Positions 38,613 to 50,792 of a stretch of DNA of 64,000 bases are shown here, in pieces (position 1 is the first letter of the stretch; each line of letters starts with the position of its first letter). Under the pieces are notes generated by a model. That model saw nothing but the letters and a program-made list of their open reading frames with translations. It was not told the DNA's origin and did no database searches. The position numbers and the translations under genes were made by a program. The stretch lies in assembly GCF_018691265.1 (NCBI RefSeq), contig NW_024881324.1, forward strand, positions 6,389,730 to 6,453,729, written 5' to 3'. This stretch comes from Tyto alba. Taxonomy: Eukaryota > Chordata > Aves > Strigiformes > Tytonidae.

Positions 38613-41519
38613 GGTAAGACTGCTTATCCAAATGCAGCTACATATATCATGAACGTTAATACTGAAGAAACTGATGTAAGAGAACAAGCAGTAGTATCCA
38701 GTTCACCACAGAACTTATGTTATTAATTCTTATATGAAATTCTATTTAATTCTGTAATTTCCTTTCCAGTGCTCAGTTGCTCTAGACACATAATGACATC
38801 ACTGAAATTATCAGGACAAATAGTGGGAGATTTTGCAACTAAATGTAGGATAAGTAGGCAAGATCCAGTCATGACTTCTCAAGAAAGACATTTAAAATAC
38901 AACTATAAAATTTAGCAATAAAAGCCTAAATGGCAAGACAGGACAGACATTTCGCAGACTACAATACAATCTAAAAGAACAGAGAGATGGCAAGATATTG
39001 GAGTGAACACGGCCAAGGAGTCAGACCTCAATAAAATAAATATAAATAATGTAAAAGTAGTATTAATATCTTTGACTTCAAGCTTTGTTTAAGTCTGAAG
39101 GACCTTACATTTGCTTCTATCAAACTGCCCACCAGATCGAGACAATTGAAAAGATGAATTTACTGCATTTTTATTGAATTTCTATTAAAGGTGTAATGAA
39201 CTGTATTGGGAAAAATCTAAATGTATGGTATATCCAATAGTGTCAGATACAATCACATACTGAGAGAAAAGAACGCAAGCTGTGGCCTCACTCTCTAGAA
39301 TAGAAAGCTGCTAATATTCAGTGCAAGAAAAAGAATGTATTTAATAAACTATCATGCTTAAACTTCATTGTATTTAAACTGTGTTGCATATTATTGATTC
39401 AGGCCTTCTGTTTTGATTACTTTTAGCAAATTTAGACCTGTTTATGGTGTACATATTCCTATTAAATACAATAGCACGAGATTCCACCCTGGCAGGACAC
39501 CTGCTAACATCTTTTATTTATGTACGTGTTTCCACTGCAAAGCAATTATATTATTTCAAATATTTTGAAATGTTCTCTGTTACTGCCTAACACAACTCCA
39601 GGTTGTCTCACAAATCCGTTTTCCTTCACCTCGCAGTTTGCCTGCATCAAAGTGAAGATAACTTCATGTTGTTATTGTTTGTAAATGTCTATAATGGCTT
39701 CATTTATAACTCAAGTCACTTGTTTACCTTCCCTTGACTATTGAAATACTGAATACTAACAGATGTTTAAGTAAGTCATATTTTGTTTATGTGTGTAAAA
39801 TGCATAATTTTAAGACTTTTTTTAAATTGTTTTCACAGCTTGGATCCTCTCTCTCTGAAACTGGTGCCTAAGACACAACAAATCAGACAAAGAAATCGTT
39901 CATAGTGAAACACTTCAGATTTCAAGGGTTGCAGAAACTATATATTAAGCCTAGCCTGACAGATACAGAGTCACTGTGTGCATTCTGCTTTTTGCATTCC
40001 AACACCTTACAAAGCACTGAAGGCTGCTCACGGTGGTGATTCCCACAGGGAGCACATTACACCTGAGCTTCCTGATCTGCAGCAACTTCCAACTGATTTG
40101 CAAGTGCAGCTTAAGAGGCTGGTTTTGAACTTTGGAGTCATTAGCGGTTTTGATGCAAGTCACCTTAAAAAGGCTGTAGAATAGTAGCTGTGATCTAGAT
40201 ACACAATCTAACAGCTCTCAAGAGTTTAACTGAGAGTGACAGTGGGTATTTTTTACGTGTGTTCTATTCCAAGCCCACCTCCTGGCCCCAAAAGACCTCC
40301 ATCAGAAACCGGGCTGAAGGACACCTGGAGGCAGCTATGAGAGCTGATTTCCAGAACTGAACTTGAGAAGGTATAGCTATGGAGGACTCCATGTGAGTTG
40401 GGACTGGGTCTGTCCTTGCTGTCACGAAATAGTGACCCAGATAAAAAGTGTATTTCACAATTAGCGTGGCTCACTGCCTGAGGATGAAAGAGTACATGCA
40501 GTTTTACTGTCTTTAAACAATTATAGTAAGGGTTGCTAGAGTTCCTGCTAGATACAGCCCAAATGTTTTATAAGAAATGTTATAATACTTCCCATTATCA
40601 ATTTTCTTAAAAAAACAAACAGTTAAGGATTGGACTAACTTTATTCAAATATAAGGTGTTCTACTCTTCCTATAAAAATGAAACATTTTACAGAACTTCA
40701 TTACAGATTTACAACTTCAGATCATTATTGTTTTATGATTAAAAAATGAGTGACTTAAGACAAAAAGCTCAACATCCTTAAACTTCATTTCCATTCAATC
40801 TCTAATAAATACCATCTGCTGTGTACTTTAGGGATATAATACCCGTCAAAAACTCAGCCGTATTATGAGGACCGGCACCAAGTTGATCTGAAATGCATAT
40901 TTGAACAGATGTGTTTAAATTACATCTCTCCGTCTATCCACACGCATAAATTCAGAATAAGCGTGTGTTGATTTAAAATGCATAAAAAAGGGATTTGGAG
41001 ATGCATCAAAAGTGAACAGCATCTCAATGGATCAAGGCTCGCATTACTAAAGGTCATCACTAAAAATAAAGTTTGAATTTATTAAGGGTTGCACCAGGGA
41101 ACTGTTCTTGGGAACTGACTTAATGTTTGCTGCACTAAAGCAGCCATTGAAATTACACTAATTTTCTGTGACCCTTCACTGTTTAACATTAGAGCTGTCA
41201 GCCATGGTCAAAAATAATAGGATCTCAGCCATGAGTAGCTGAGTAGATTATATACTTTTTTTCATTCTGACACAATGCTTATCACCAATACTAAATGTCT
41301 TGGGCTCTGAGGACCCATCCACGTCTGTTTCAGTGACAGTCATTTAGCTCTTCACTCTGACATAGAAATCAAGCATATAAAACAAAATGATTAACATGCC
41401 TTTTTGGCATGATGAAACCAAACGAAAAAATTGCAAGCAGTGCTCCATTAACAAATGCTAATTAAAAAAAAAAATTCTTTCTGAACTTGTGTTTTTCCTC
41501 CTTTATAATCTACAGTCAC

Positions 41520-42200
41520 ATAATATTTCAGGGACTCTGAAGATAAGACAGATCAGACAAAACATCCACCCAAGCCCAGTAGTCTACTGCTAGCAGTGGG
41601 CAGCAGCAGAAGCCCAGGGAAGCGTTTAAGATGTAGAGTTTCCCAGAATCCCTTCCTCCTCCTAACAAGTGCATTTTGTCAGAGAGGTGTTCTTGTAACC
41701 AGTAGCCTGTGATGGACTTCTGCATTAACTTGTCCAGTTTCCCCTTGAATCTAATCCCCTCCATATCATAACCACTTGAAATAAATAAAAAACCCCAAAG
41801 CCAACACCTCTCTCTCTTTTGAGCCAGGCACTTGCGAATTCCATTTGATGTCCCCTAACTGTTACACAGGGAGAGACCAGTAACAAATCCATTCACCTTC
41901 TTGGTATTCTTCAGGATTTTGCTGACCTCTGTTTTAGTCCCTCTCAATTAGCACTTTTCCAGACTGAAGAGTCCTTAATTTTCTTTGTGTGACAGATCTG
42001 TCATACTTCTGGTAATCTCTGTTAGTCTTCACAGCAACATTTTCCATTGTAACAGATCCTTTTCGAGAAGGGTGTTGACAGCATTTAACAATACAGGCAC
42101 AACAAGATAAGAATCTCTTAAAGTTTTTCTAGCAGTTAGACCAATCATCTGGTCTTTTCAGTATTCTTTATGGTCTGGGCTCATTTGTTTTCTAGTAAGC
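41520..42200 (-). mobile_element. Ancient CR1-family LINE 3' portion, antisense to the window
   Basis: Read on the minus strand, successive pieces match the 3' region of old sauropsid CR1 elements: CCTTCTCGAAAAGGAT near 42065, AGGACTCTTCAGTCTGGAAA near 41970, AGGGGACATCAAATGGAATT near 41850, and ACTGGACAAGTTAATGCAG with GTCCATCACAGGCTACTGG near 41700-41740. The pieces are in the expected order with many substitutions and indels, so the copy is old. Boundaries are approximate. It lies in the sense direction of CDKAL1 and encodes nothing intact. Confidence 0.75.
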
Positions 42201-45200
42201 AGGTACCAAAAGGTGAGGGACCTTACACAAGGTAAGGGACAGGACAGAAACGTTGATTACAGTTGTTTATTTGTAAGAAAATGCAAGATCAGCATTGGTA
42301 AACATTCCACATCTAGAGAAATATTACAACCCCAAATCATCAAAATACACTGCCTTTAAGACAGCCATGTTCTGAAATTTACTTTGAGATCAGTCTACAA
42401 CAGGAACAACAAACTGGTAAAAACACCTTGCAATCAGTGTTAAAATTCAGGAAAAGAGGACTCATATTACTGCTTTCTCCTTTTATGGGAAAACAGGAAT
42501 TGCCAAATAAAAGATGAAGAAAACAAATTCTCTCCTCTACAGAGATACAAACGCTCTGCTGAGTCCCACTCTACCTGCTTCATATGAGAAGCCTGGGATT
42601 ACCAGTATATCTACATCTTCAAATTGATATCAGCCTCTGCCTCTTCCTGAGCTACTACTAAATAGAAATTCAGAAAAACAGAACTGTCATTAAATGAGAC
42701 TGATCAATGAATATGTCAACTGAAAAATAAAGCTGAGCAGAGACACCATCTGAAAAAGTCATGGACTGTGCAGCTGACTTTAGCTGGATATTAAATAGTT
42801 GGGGAGCAACAGTCCTCTCCTTATTAACTTATTTCCCCTTAAGGTATGAATCTGATGGAAGTGAGTAACTTTTTTTGCAGAAACACACTGACTATGTGAA
42901 GTTTTAGAAAATAAGCAAGCTAGAACTGGCAACAAAAAGAAGGCCATGCACATTTCAAAGACAGGCCAAAGTCAGCAGTGTGGTGTAGAGGGGAACAGAA
43001 GAAATTGTCAGAGGAATATTAATGTGACAAGTTGGAGGACTTTAACAGAATTTAAGATCTCTACCTGAAGCAGAACCAAGAATGGATCAAGGAAGAAAAT
43101 TAATAAACTAAAATTGCCATTGGGCCAGACATTTTATTCCAAGGTTTTGGTTCAAGATCAGTTATATTAAGAACTTCTGCAGCAGGGAGAGGAGAATGGC
43201 TCCTGGCAAGACACACATTAAAGCAAAGCAGATATTGAGGAAAACATGCTCAGCTCAGAAGAGTTACCCCAAAACAGGTGATGGATTTAAGAGAGAGATA
43301 ATTCTCTCACATCACAAGCTACACAATCAGTTTGGCTGGATTTTTTTTTTTTTTTCCTATTCATTTGTAAGAAATCAACACATCAAAAGTTTTTCAGTTG
43401 TAAACATCTAATGGGAAGGATCAAAGTTGTGAAGCAAACAGCAGTTAACAACACATGGACGTTGTGCACTAAATTTAACATAATCTCCACTCCATTTTCA
43501 AAGTGCCTAAAAAAATACAACTTCTACCCCAACAGTTGATCATTCAAAACACAGCAGCTTATATGCTACATCCTTATCGACACAATACTTACAAAACCTG
43601 CTGTTTTAATTAAATATTAGAACCACAGATTTGAGAGAGACAGAGGCAGGCAGGTCAGCCAGGGCAAGGTTTTAGCAGCCCGACTGCTAGACTGAGACAT
43701 TTAAAACACAGTTCATGTACTCTTATGGTTACTAAAAAGTGCTGCAGTTTTACACCAGGCAGTTGTTGCTGTGCATTGCTATACTTTCCTAAATGTGACT
43801 TTTTCAGAGTCAGTATCCTTCCTGAAATGCAAAAGGTCTAATTTTCTGAGATTTTCCGCTTAGAAGTGTAGGTGATTGCTACCTCTGAAAACGACAGGCT
43901 TTGAATGTCTGAACGTTTGAAATTTAAGAAGATGGATTTTGAAATTAAGAACAGAATAGAAAAATATCAAAAGAGAACAGTATTTTGGATAGCGATGTTA
44001 TGACAGCTATAATCCTGCATCCTTATTCAGAGATGTTCATAACTGCAGACTTAATACCCAGATATTAGATACCCAGACGTAGTCCCCAGACAGCCTTCAG
44101 GACTAACAGCTGCATAGAGGATGTAGGGGACTGGACAGTGTTTCCAGATAGGCTTGAGATTTATGAAAGATCTGGTAGGTCAAAAACTTCTACTATAATG
44201 GCTCTAACACTTTTTTTTTTTTGCTTAAGGAGAAATATTTGTACATGACCATATGGAAAAAGGTTGTATAGGGAACTACAGTTTCTATGAGCATCATAAA
44301 AAGAAAATTTAAATAATAATAATAATGCATTTCTCCATTCTAAAAGAAATTGTAGTATTTGTCTCAAAATCCCATGTATACACTCCTTCCAGTCCATGAA
44401 GTTTCAAAGCTCCTGTCATGTAACTTCAAAGTTTTTCAGTTTTACTCCATGCTACACCACAAAGGTGACAAAACTTCAGAACAAGGTGTGACAAAAGTGT
44501 TGTGATGTGCTTGAAACACAACCCTATATTGCTTCAGAATTAAATTTTCAGAGGTAACATTTCAGACTCACAAGCAATGCTATTTCCTCATTAAGTCAAA
44601 GCCCATGAGCTTAACTTCAAAGAAATCCAGTGTGCTTTACTAATGAAAGTGTGATAAGATAATGCAAATTATGGCCCAAATCAACACAATGCAATATAAC
44701 TTGGATCACTGGGAAGCAGAGAACTTACCTTTCAAGAATTAATTTAAAGAAATATGAAGCAAATTTTCCAAAGTAAGTGCATATAAAGAATTATTAATTT
44801 GTATAAAAAAATAATTGTAGCAATATATATAAAGAGCTGGGCATGACTGTTAAGCTAATGGGCATCACTGGAGTGACAGCACACAACAAATACTGTCTGC
44901 AGGTCACTATCTCATCTTATTTATGATATGTTCTGATAGCAACCTGAATTTAATAAAATGTATTTTAGAGCAAAATACTGTGGCTTCACTTCCAAATGGT
45001 GGAACTGGCTTACTCTGCTATGCAGTTGAGGACACTGGGCAGAAAAAGCAAAATCACCAGGAAAACAGCTCTAAAATGTCCTAGCTCACCTTTTAGAAAG
45101 ATGGCCTCAACCAACCAGGCTCTCACACACTTTTTGTTCTTAACACTTTGGAAACAGTTTCCTTTGTCTAGAATTGCCAGTAATTTAAGAACATTTCTTT

Positions 45201-48200
45201 GTGAAAGGCAGTATCAGTTTAGTACTTTAGGGTCAAATGGAAGTAACTAATACCTGCATTTGTTGAAAAGTTTTGAAGAAGAATGTTCACATGCAAACAC
45301 GCACACAGAAATACACACACGGGACATCATAAACAAAGTTGGGAAGAAAAAAGATGATACTGTAAATGTAGACTGTTAGTTTGTCAATGACAAAGTTAAA
45401 ATAATACAAATTCAGTAGACACGGTTGCCTCAGGGACGTTTTTACCCATTTCTCTCTGTTCAGTTCAGTGAACTATTTAACTTTCAGTGTGTCACTAAGT
45501 TGCAGGTGCCTTAAAAAGCTACAGTTAGAACGGTTAACAATGTCGTTATCAGGACAATGGTGTATTTTGTCATGTTCAAAAACTTTAAATAAAATGAAAG
45601 ACTGTTAAACACGTGTAAGTTTGGGTGCCTTTTTTTGAAGGACTCTAACTTTGACAGGCTGTACGCAGCGACAACTCTCAAAGTCACTGGAGCAGTAGCT
45701 TTGCTGCCTAAAGGTAGACTCCCTAAATGGGACAATCCAAAACATTTCAGCCAAACTTAAGAGGAATAGTGCACATCCATATTAGGAGAGATATTGGCTT
45801 ACTACCCTTTATCCTGCAAAACCCAAAGCTATTCATTAAGTCCAAATAAAATTTAGAAGTTTGGAAAAGATAAATCAAACCACTCTGGTCAGTCAAAGCA
45901 GAAGAACGTGGGCACCTGAAATATTTTGGGCTTGTATGTCAGACGTCCTCTATTATGTAGTGAAGCAGACGCTGTAAATGTGTTACCACATTGTAAAGAA
46001 GTAAAATAGGTGGAAAATTAATCTTTTGAAGTTAGCAAACTCACACTGTGGAGAAATAATTAATAAGGAAATTTGACATTGTGAGCAGTTACCTGCTTTG
46101 ACCTATCAGAGAACAAATCTACAACCAAAGGTTAAAAGAAGATTAGCACAAAATCAACAATATACTGTTATCACTGAAGAAACATCAAAGACAAAATTAT
46201 AAATACGTTTTATGAAGAATTCAAACATATGACAGCATTCCAATTATGGCAACAAAGCTCTGTGGCATCACTAAACCATTAAAATTGGAATAGGTAACAT
46301 GTGAAAATTGTATTTAGGGAGCAAGATTTCAGGTAAACTTAATAGCAGTGGAAGATGAACACAGAATAATGTGTTTTCTCATATATGAATATATGTAATT
46401 AGGTAAGAGATAGGTTCACTACTAACTGGGTTTGCCAACTTGATTCAAATCACAGGAGTAGTATTCGAAGATTAAGGGAAACAGATTTTCTTGTATCTTG
46501 AAATGGTAAGACAAAGACCTAGCACATGAAGACACAGAACCCAAAGAGAGTTTCTGAGGCTCTCACAATTACAAGATTAGGCAGGATGATGACTGTTGAA
46601 AAGGAAATGAGAATCAGCATGAAGCAAGGCAACTGCTCGAGAACTGGCATCAGTCTTGTACTGAGGAAAACTTTAGGAAATCACCAAAGAGTCAGTAAAA
46701 GTCAAAAAAGCAACACTCACGCAATTTTATACAAGAGATGGAACAGAATTGAAAATATCTAAAAACATCATTATGAGAGGGCATCAGTGATGTTCTAAGA
46801 CAAGAATATAAAATACAACAGTTCTGATAAAGGAAAAAATAGAAAAGTTCTATTGCTGAAGAGACAATTATAGAAACAGAGAGATAGCACCTTGATAGAA
46901 AGATTGACAGAGGAAAGAAATGCCATTTTTGTGGTTGCCAGCATTCTAACCAGAGAATCATATTGAAATTTTCAGCAGGCAAAATCCTCCCTGAAACAAG
47001 TGCTGAAAAACTTCTCACTCCCTACTGGAGCAGACTTAAGATGCAGAATTAAACTAAATCAATACTGAAAGACTGAAAAATATTTCAAATGAATCGAATG
47101 AGATGGTTATATATATATAGCAAATTTTGCAAGCAGAAAACAAGTTTGAATTTAATAGTTACCATGAACTCTCCTCGTTAAAGTCTACTTAAATGTAATG
47201 AATAATTTCATAAAATATGCATACTATGGTACCGAGAGAGTAGAGTACAAAAATGGAATCGAATCAATTCGGTGGAAACAGGAGTGTTTGCATTCAGACC
47301 ATGTCACTGAAATCAATTTTATCAAATCACATAATGTTCCATGATGGCCTTTGGGCATCAGTTAAGAACCTGGAAAGCCTGCCAAATGCCTGCCAGGCAC
47401 AGTGGTACCCTTTTGGCTCTGCAATACCGACACGAGACATGAAGAATTCTTAGGCAGAAAGATGGACTAATTCACAACATCGGTGCAAACACTGTAAACT
47501 CCCAAGCTGAAGTCAAGTGTCTGGGTATAACCTGATGGGCCTAACATGGGCGCTGGCATTTCAACTTTGACAAATACAGAAGATACGGTATAAAAGGAGC
47601 CTTGAAGGAAATGGCAAATTAGGATCATTGAGCATGAAACAAGCTGCATCTCAGACAATTTAAGCTCATTTATTATGTAGAGAATATTGAACAACGAGTG
47701 CAAATCTGCCATCTATGTATCAGCATTCCAAAACTGCTTACTTCATGTGGGTGGGAGGTACAGACATGTTTTAAGTAGGTAGAAAAAACCTGAATACCTT
47801 TAGAAATTATTTATTGATGTAACTTTTGAGCCCATTAATGGAAAATGTTTCATCCTCTGTGCTCTACTGTAAGCCTTTAAAATTCATAACACTTCCCTTC
47901 CCCCAGTTTCAGCACCAGTACTGAAACTCCAGTGATTTCAGTAGGTTAGGTTTACAGCTAAAATGAGTAGAAGACAGAGTAGTTAAGCATCTCACTAAAG
48001 GTTTTTATAGGGTTTTACCTTAGTAGAAAAGAACACCATTTGAAAATATTTATTTCATTTTACCATTCTCAATTTGTAAGACACTTCTTTTTTCTTGTAG
48101 AAGTTACCTCAGTTTTCAGCCTAAAAATCAGTTTAAATGTTAATATTTTGCCCTTTAGGAGAAAACTGAATATTGAAAACAAACAAAAAAATTACAATCT

Positions 48201-49968
48201 CTTTGGCATCTGGATTGCTGATAACAAAAAGAACAAAACAGCCATGTTCTAGAGTGAAGACAGACTGATTAGCTACCTAAACACCACTTCAGAGAAGATG
48301 AGTTATCTACGCGTACTGACACAATGGTATACACAAGCAATCTCAACTATGATGTTTATTATGACAGCAGTATCCAAAGGAACATCCTTCAGGCCCACCT
48401 CTTTCAGCCAGCAGATCATGTAGGAACAGGGGTGGCCCAGTTCCCCCCAAGGACAGAATCCACAGATTAGGCTTAACTCTGAGACACACAGATAAATTGA
48501 AGGGTTAAATGTGCAGATAGCATATCTCAAATTAAAAACAGTTATGGGTAAGTAAATAATCTCTCTTCTTCAGCTGGACTGCCTGAAGCCACTGTACATA
48601 ATCCAAGAATATGGCAAGTCTGAAGAAAAGCACGTCAAATCTCTAAATGAACCAAGACTGAAGGAGAGCTATGGCAAATGCAGCTTTCTTCTGGGCAACA
48701 TCCTCAATATGGCAGCACTTAGCAAAGATGTAAGTGAAGCTTCAAGTGTCCACTTTGCATATAAATAATAGGAAAGTATGATGCAGAGTATAGTTGTGTA
48801 AGGTCTAACTGAAGGAGCTATTGAAGAAGCAGGTGATCCCTATTGGTGACTTTGTAATATTCCTTCCATCTACTGTGAGACTCTGAGGAGTCTGCTAACC
48901 TCTCTGAACTCTTCATCAGTGGATAGAAGTTCAGGGGTTGCTCTTTAGGGTTCTCCCCTCACACTCAGAAGGTAAAATGCAGGCAGGATACAAAATAAGC
49001 ATCTGTAAAGGAAAGCATGAGGTATAAGAAAAAAGGAATGTCCACCAGAAAAGGAAAAAAAGTACTTTGAGTCCAGTAGGAAAAGTCAAATCTATACTAG
49101 CTCAGAAATTACATTCTTGTTTTAAGGAAAAAAACATCCAGCACGTTACAGGACAAACCTCAGGCTACAACTTCAAAAATGAAAGGGTAAACGAATAAAA
49201 AGAATTCATCAAAAGTATTGGAAGCGTATGTAAAGTGAATGTGAAACAAGTTTTTGTGACAGAGTTAACAACTGAAAGCAGGATGCTTTAGCTTTCTCTC
49301 CAGAAGTCAAATTGAAAGAACAATTACTGTCTGGATGGGACGGGAGGCTTGGAGCATATCCCCTACAGATGCTACATTACAAAAAAGAATAAAGCATCTC
49401 CAGCTGCTACTGTTACATAAGCATAACCATAGTTTGAATGCATGTTTAATTCAATCAATGAAACATTCTAAAGAATTAGCTGAACATTTTCCTTGGGAAA
49501 AATGTTTATTTGCATTATTAATGAAAAGATTAAAAATTATCTCACTTAATGGGATAATTACCGTACTTCACTTTAATAATGTCAAAATCTGTATTTTGTG
49601 AAAACTTATGTTAAAAGGCAGACTTTAGCTTCTGCTATTCTTGTAATGATGAAAACCTTCCAAATAACTCAATTTTGCATTCTGTAGAAAGTATGACTAA
49701 GTAATCTTAGGTAGCCAACAGCAAAAAATCATGTTATGACTTATTACTATGTAACTCCATAGAATATTTAAGACATAAACCAATCAGGAACGTAAATCTT
49801 AACACAATCCTGTCCAATCTTGTATCAAATTTTAACATTTTTGAAGACAAAACCCAGACAACTCAGACATTCCTTTTGTACAGCACTCTCAAATACTCTG
49901 GCAAAACACTATTCTGTTCATCCAAGTAGGTTATGATAAACAGCAATAAGGAATTTTTTTCTGCAGAA
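42201..49968. other. Intron sequence without recognised elements
   Basis: AT-rich sequence with T runs at 43341 and 44212 and no recognised repeat or gene. Short ORFs on both strands look like chance frames. Confidence 0.6.
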
Positions 49969-49974
49969 AGGTAT

Positions 49975-50792
49975 TGGGTTTGCATGGCAGCGTTTTGGTA
50001 TTGGGGGCGCAAAGAAGCTTCTCCTATGTCCGAGAGAGCCAATGCCAGCCGGCTCAAAGGCAGACCCGCCGCTGGCCCAGGCTGAGCCCATCACTGACGG
50101 TGGTAGCGCATCTGGGTCTGGGGTAACGTGTGTAAGGGGGAAAAAAAAACCCTGTGCGACAGCAGTTGCAGTCAGAGAGAGGGGTGAGAATGTGTGAGAG
50201 AAACAGCTCTGCAGACACCCAGGTGGGTGAGGAAGGAGGGGGAGAAGGGGCTCCAGGTGCTGGAGCGGAGGTTCCCCCGCGGCCCGTGGGGATGACCACG
50301 GCGAGGCAGGCCGGGCCCTGCAGCCCACGGAGGTCTGTGGTGGAGCAGATTCCACCTGCAGCCCATGGAGGGTCCCACGCCAGAGGTGGGTGCCCGAAGG
50401 AGGCTGTGACCCCGTGGGAAGCCCACGCTGGAGCAGGCTCCCGGCAGGACCCGTGGCCCCGTGGAGAGAGGAGCCCGCGCTGGAGCAGGTTTGCTGGCAG
50501 GACGTGTGACCCCGTGGGGGACCCCACGCTGGAGCAGCCTGAGCCTGAGGGACCGCACCCCGTGGGAGGGACCCACGCTGGAGCGGTTCGTGAGGAGCTG
50601 CAGCCCACGGGAAGGACTCACATTGAAGACGTTTATGGAGGACTGTCTCCTGTGGGAGGGACCCCACGCCGGAGCAGGGGAGGAGTGTGAGGAGTCCTCC
50701 CTCCCCCTGAGGAGGAGGGAGCAGCAGAGACAACGGGGGATGACCTGACCGCAACCCCCATTTCCCATCCCCCTGTGTTGCTTGGGGGAAGG
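49975..50792 (+). mobile_element. GC-rich avian LTR-like element with internal tandem units (3' end probably missing)
   Basis: The element starts TGGGTTTGCATGGCAGCG and is strikingly GC-rich against AT-rich flanks. It contains the phrases AGCCAATGCCAGCCGGCTC and CCCGTGGGAGGGACCCACG, which I recognise from a dispersed repeat common in bird genomes that behaves as an endogenous-retrovirus LTR. The hexamer AGGTAT occurs on both sides (49969-49974 and 50793-50798), which could be a target-site duplication. However, the element does not end in CA, and in other copies as I remember them the sequence continues for several hundred bases to a CCACCACA end, so this copy looks 3'-truncated. Several overlapping frames stay open across it on both strands (up to 278 codons). 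They arise from the stop-poor tandem units and are not genes. The family name is uncertain. Confidence 0.75.
50330..50682 (+). repeat. Degenerate tandem repeat, ~45-51-bp units
   Basis: A core CCCACGCTGGAGCAG (with variants) recurs at about 50422, 50473, 50523, 50572, 50618 and 50663, and more weakly near 50373. Spacing between cores shrinks from 51 to 45 bp. Each unit also contains a CCCGTGGG-type palindromic block. The array is internal to the LTR-like element. Confidence 0.85.

Larger units (their letters stand above)
33830..41515. other. Long repeat-poor AT-rich intron block
   Basis: No CR1, LTR or DNA-transposon remnant is recognisable across roughly 7.7 kb. It contains the candidate X-box (35113-35126), the nested hairpin (38567-38612) and stretches with clusters of homeobox/FOX/SOX-like motifs (about 39100-39200 and 39590-39760). 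Patches at 36480-37080 and 37800-38160 have slightly higher GC but are unidentified. The lack of repeats is what one expects of conserved regulatory sequence, but conservation itself cannot be seen here. Confidence 0.45.

Noticed and set aside
41395..41411. CATGCC-T5-GGCATG hairpin as a terminator
   Set aside because: A 6-bp stem with a T loop is common by chance, and rho-independent terminators do not apply to a vertebrate nuclear gene.
49918..50754. Long overlapping minus-strand frames of 278, 198 and 184 codons and plus-strand frames of 178 and 95 codons
   Set aside because: They arise in all frames of a GC-rich tandem repeat with few stop codons. The proteins are Pro/Ser/Gly/Arg-rich, reflecting the repeat, and share no domain.
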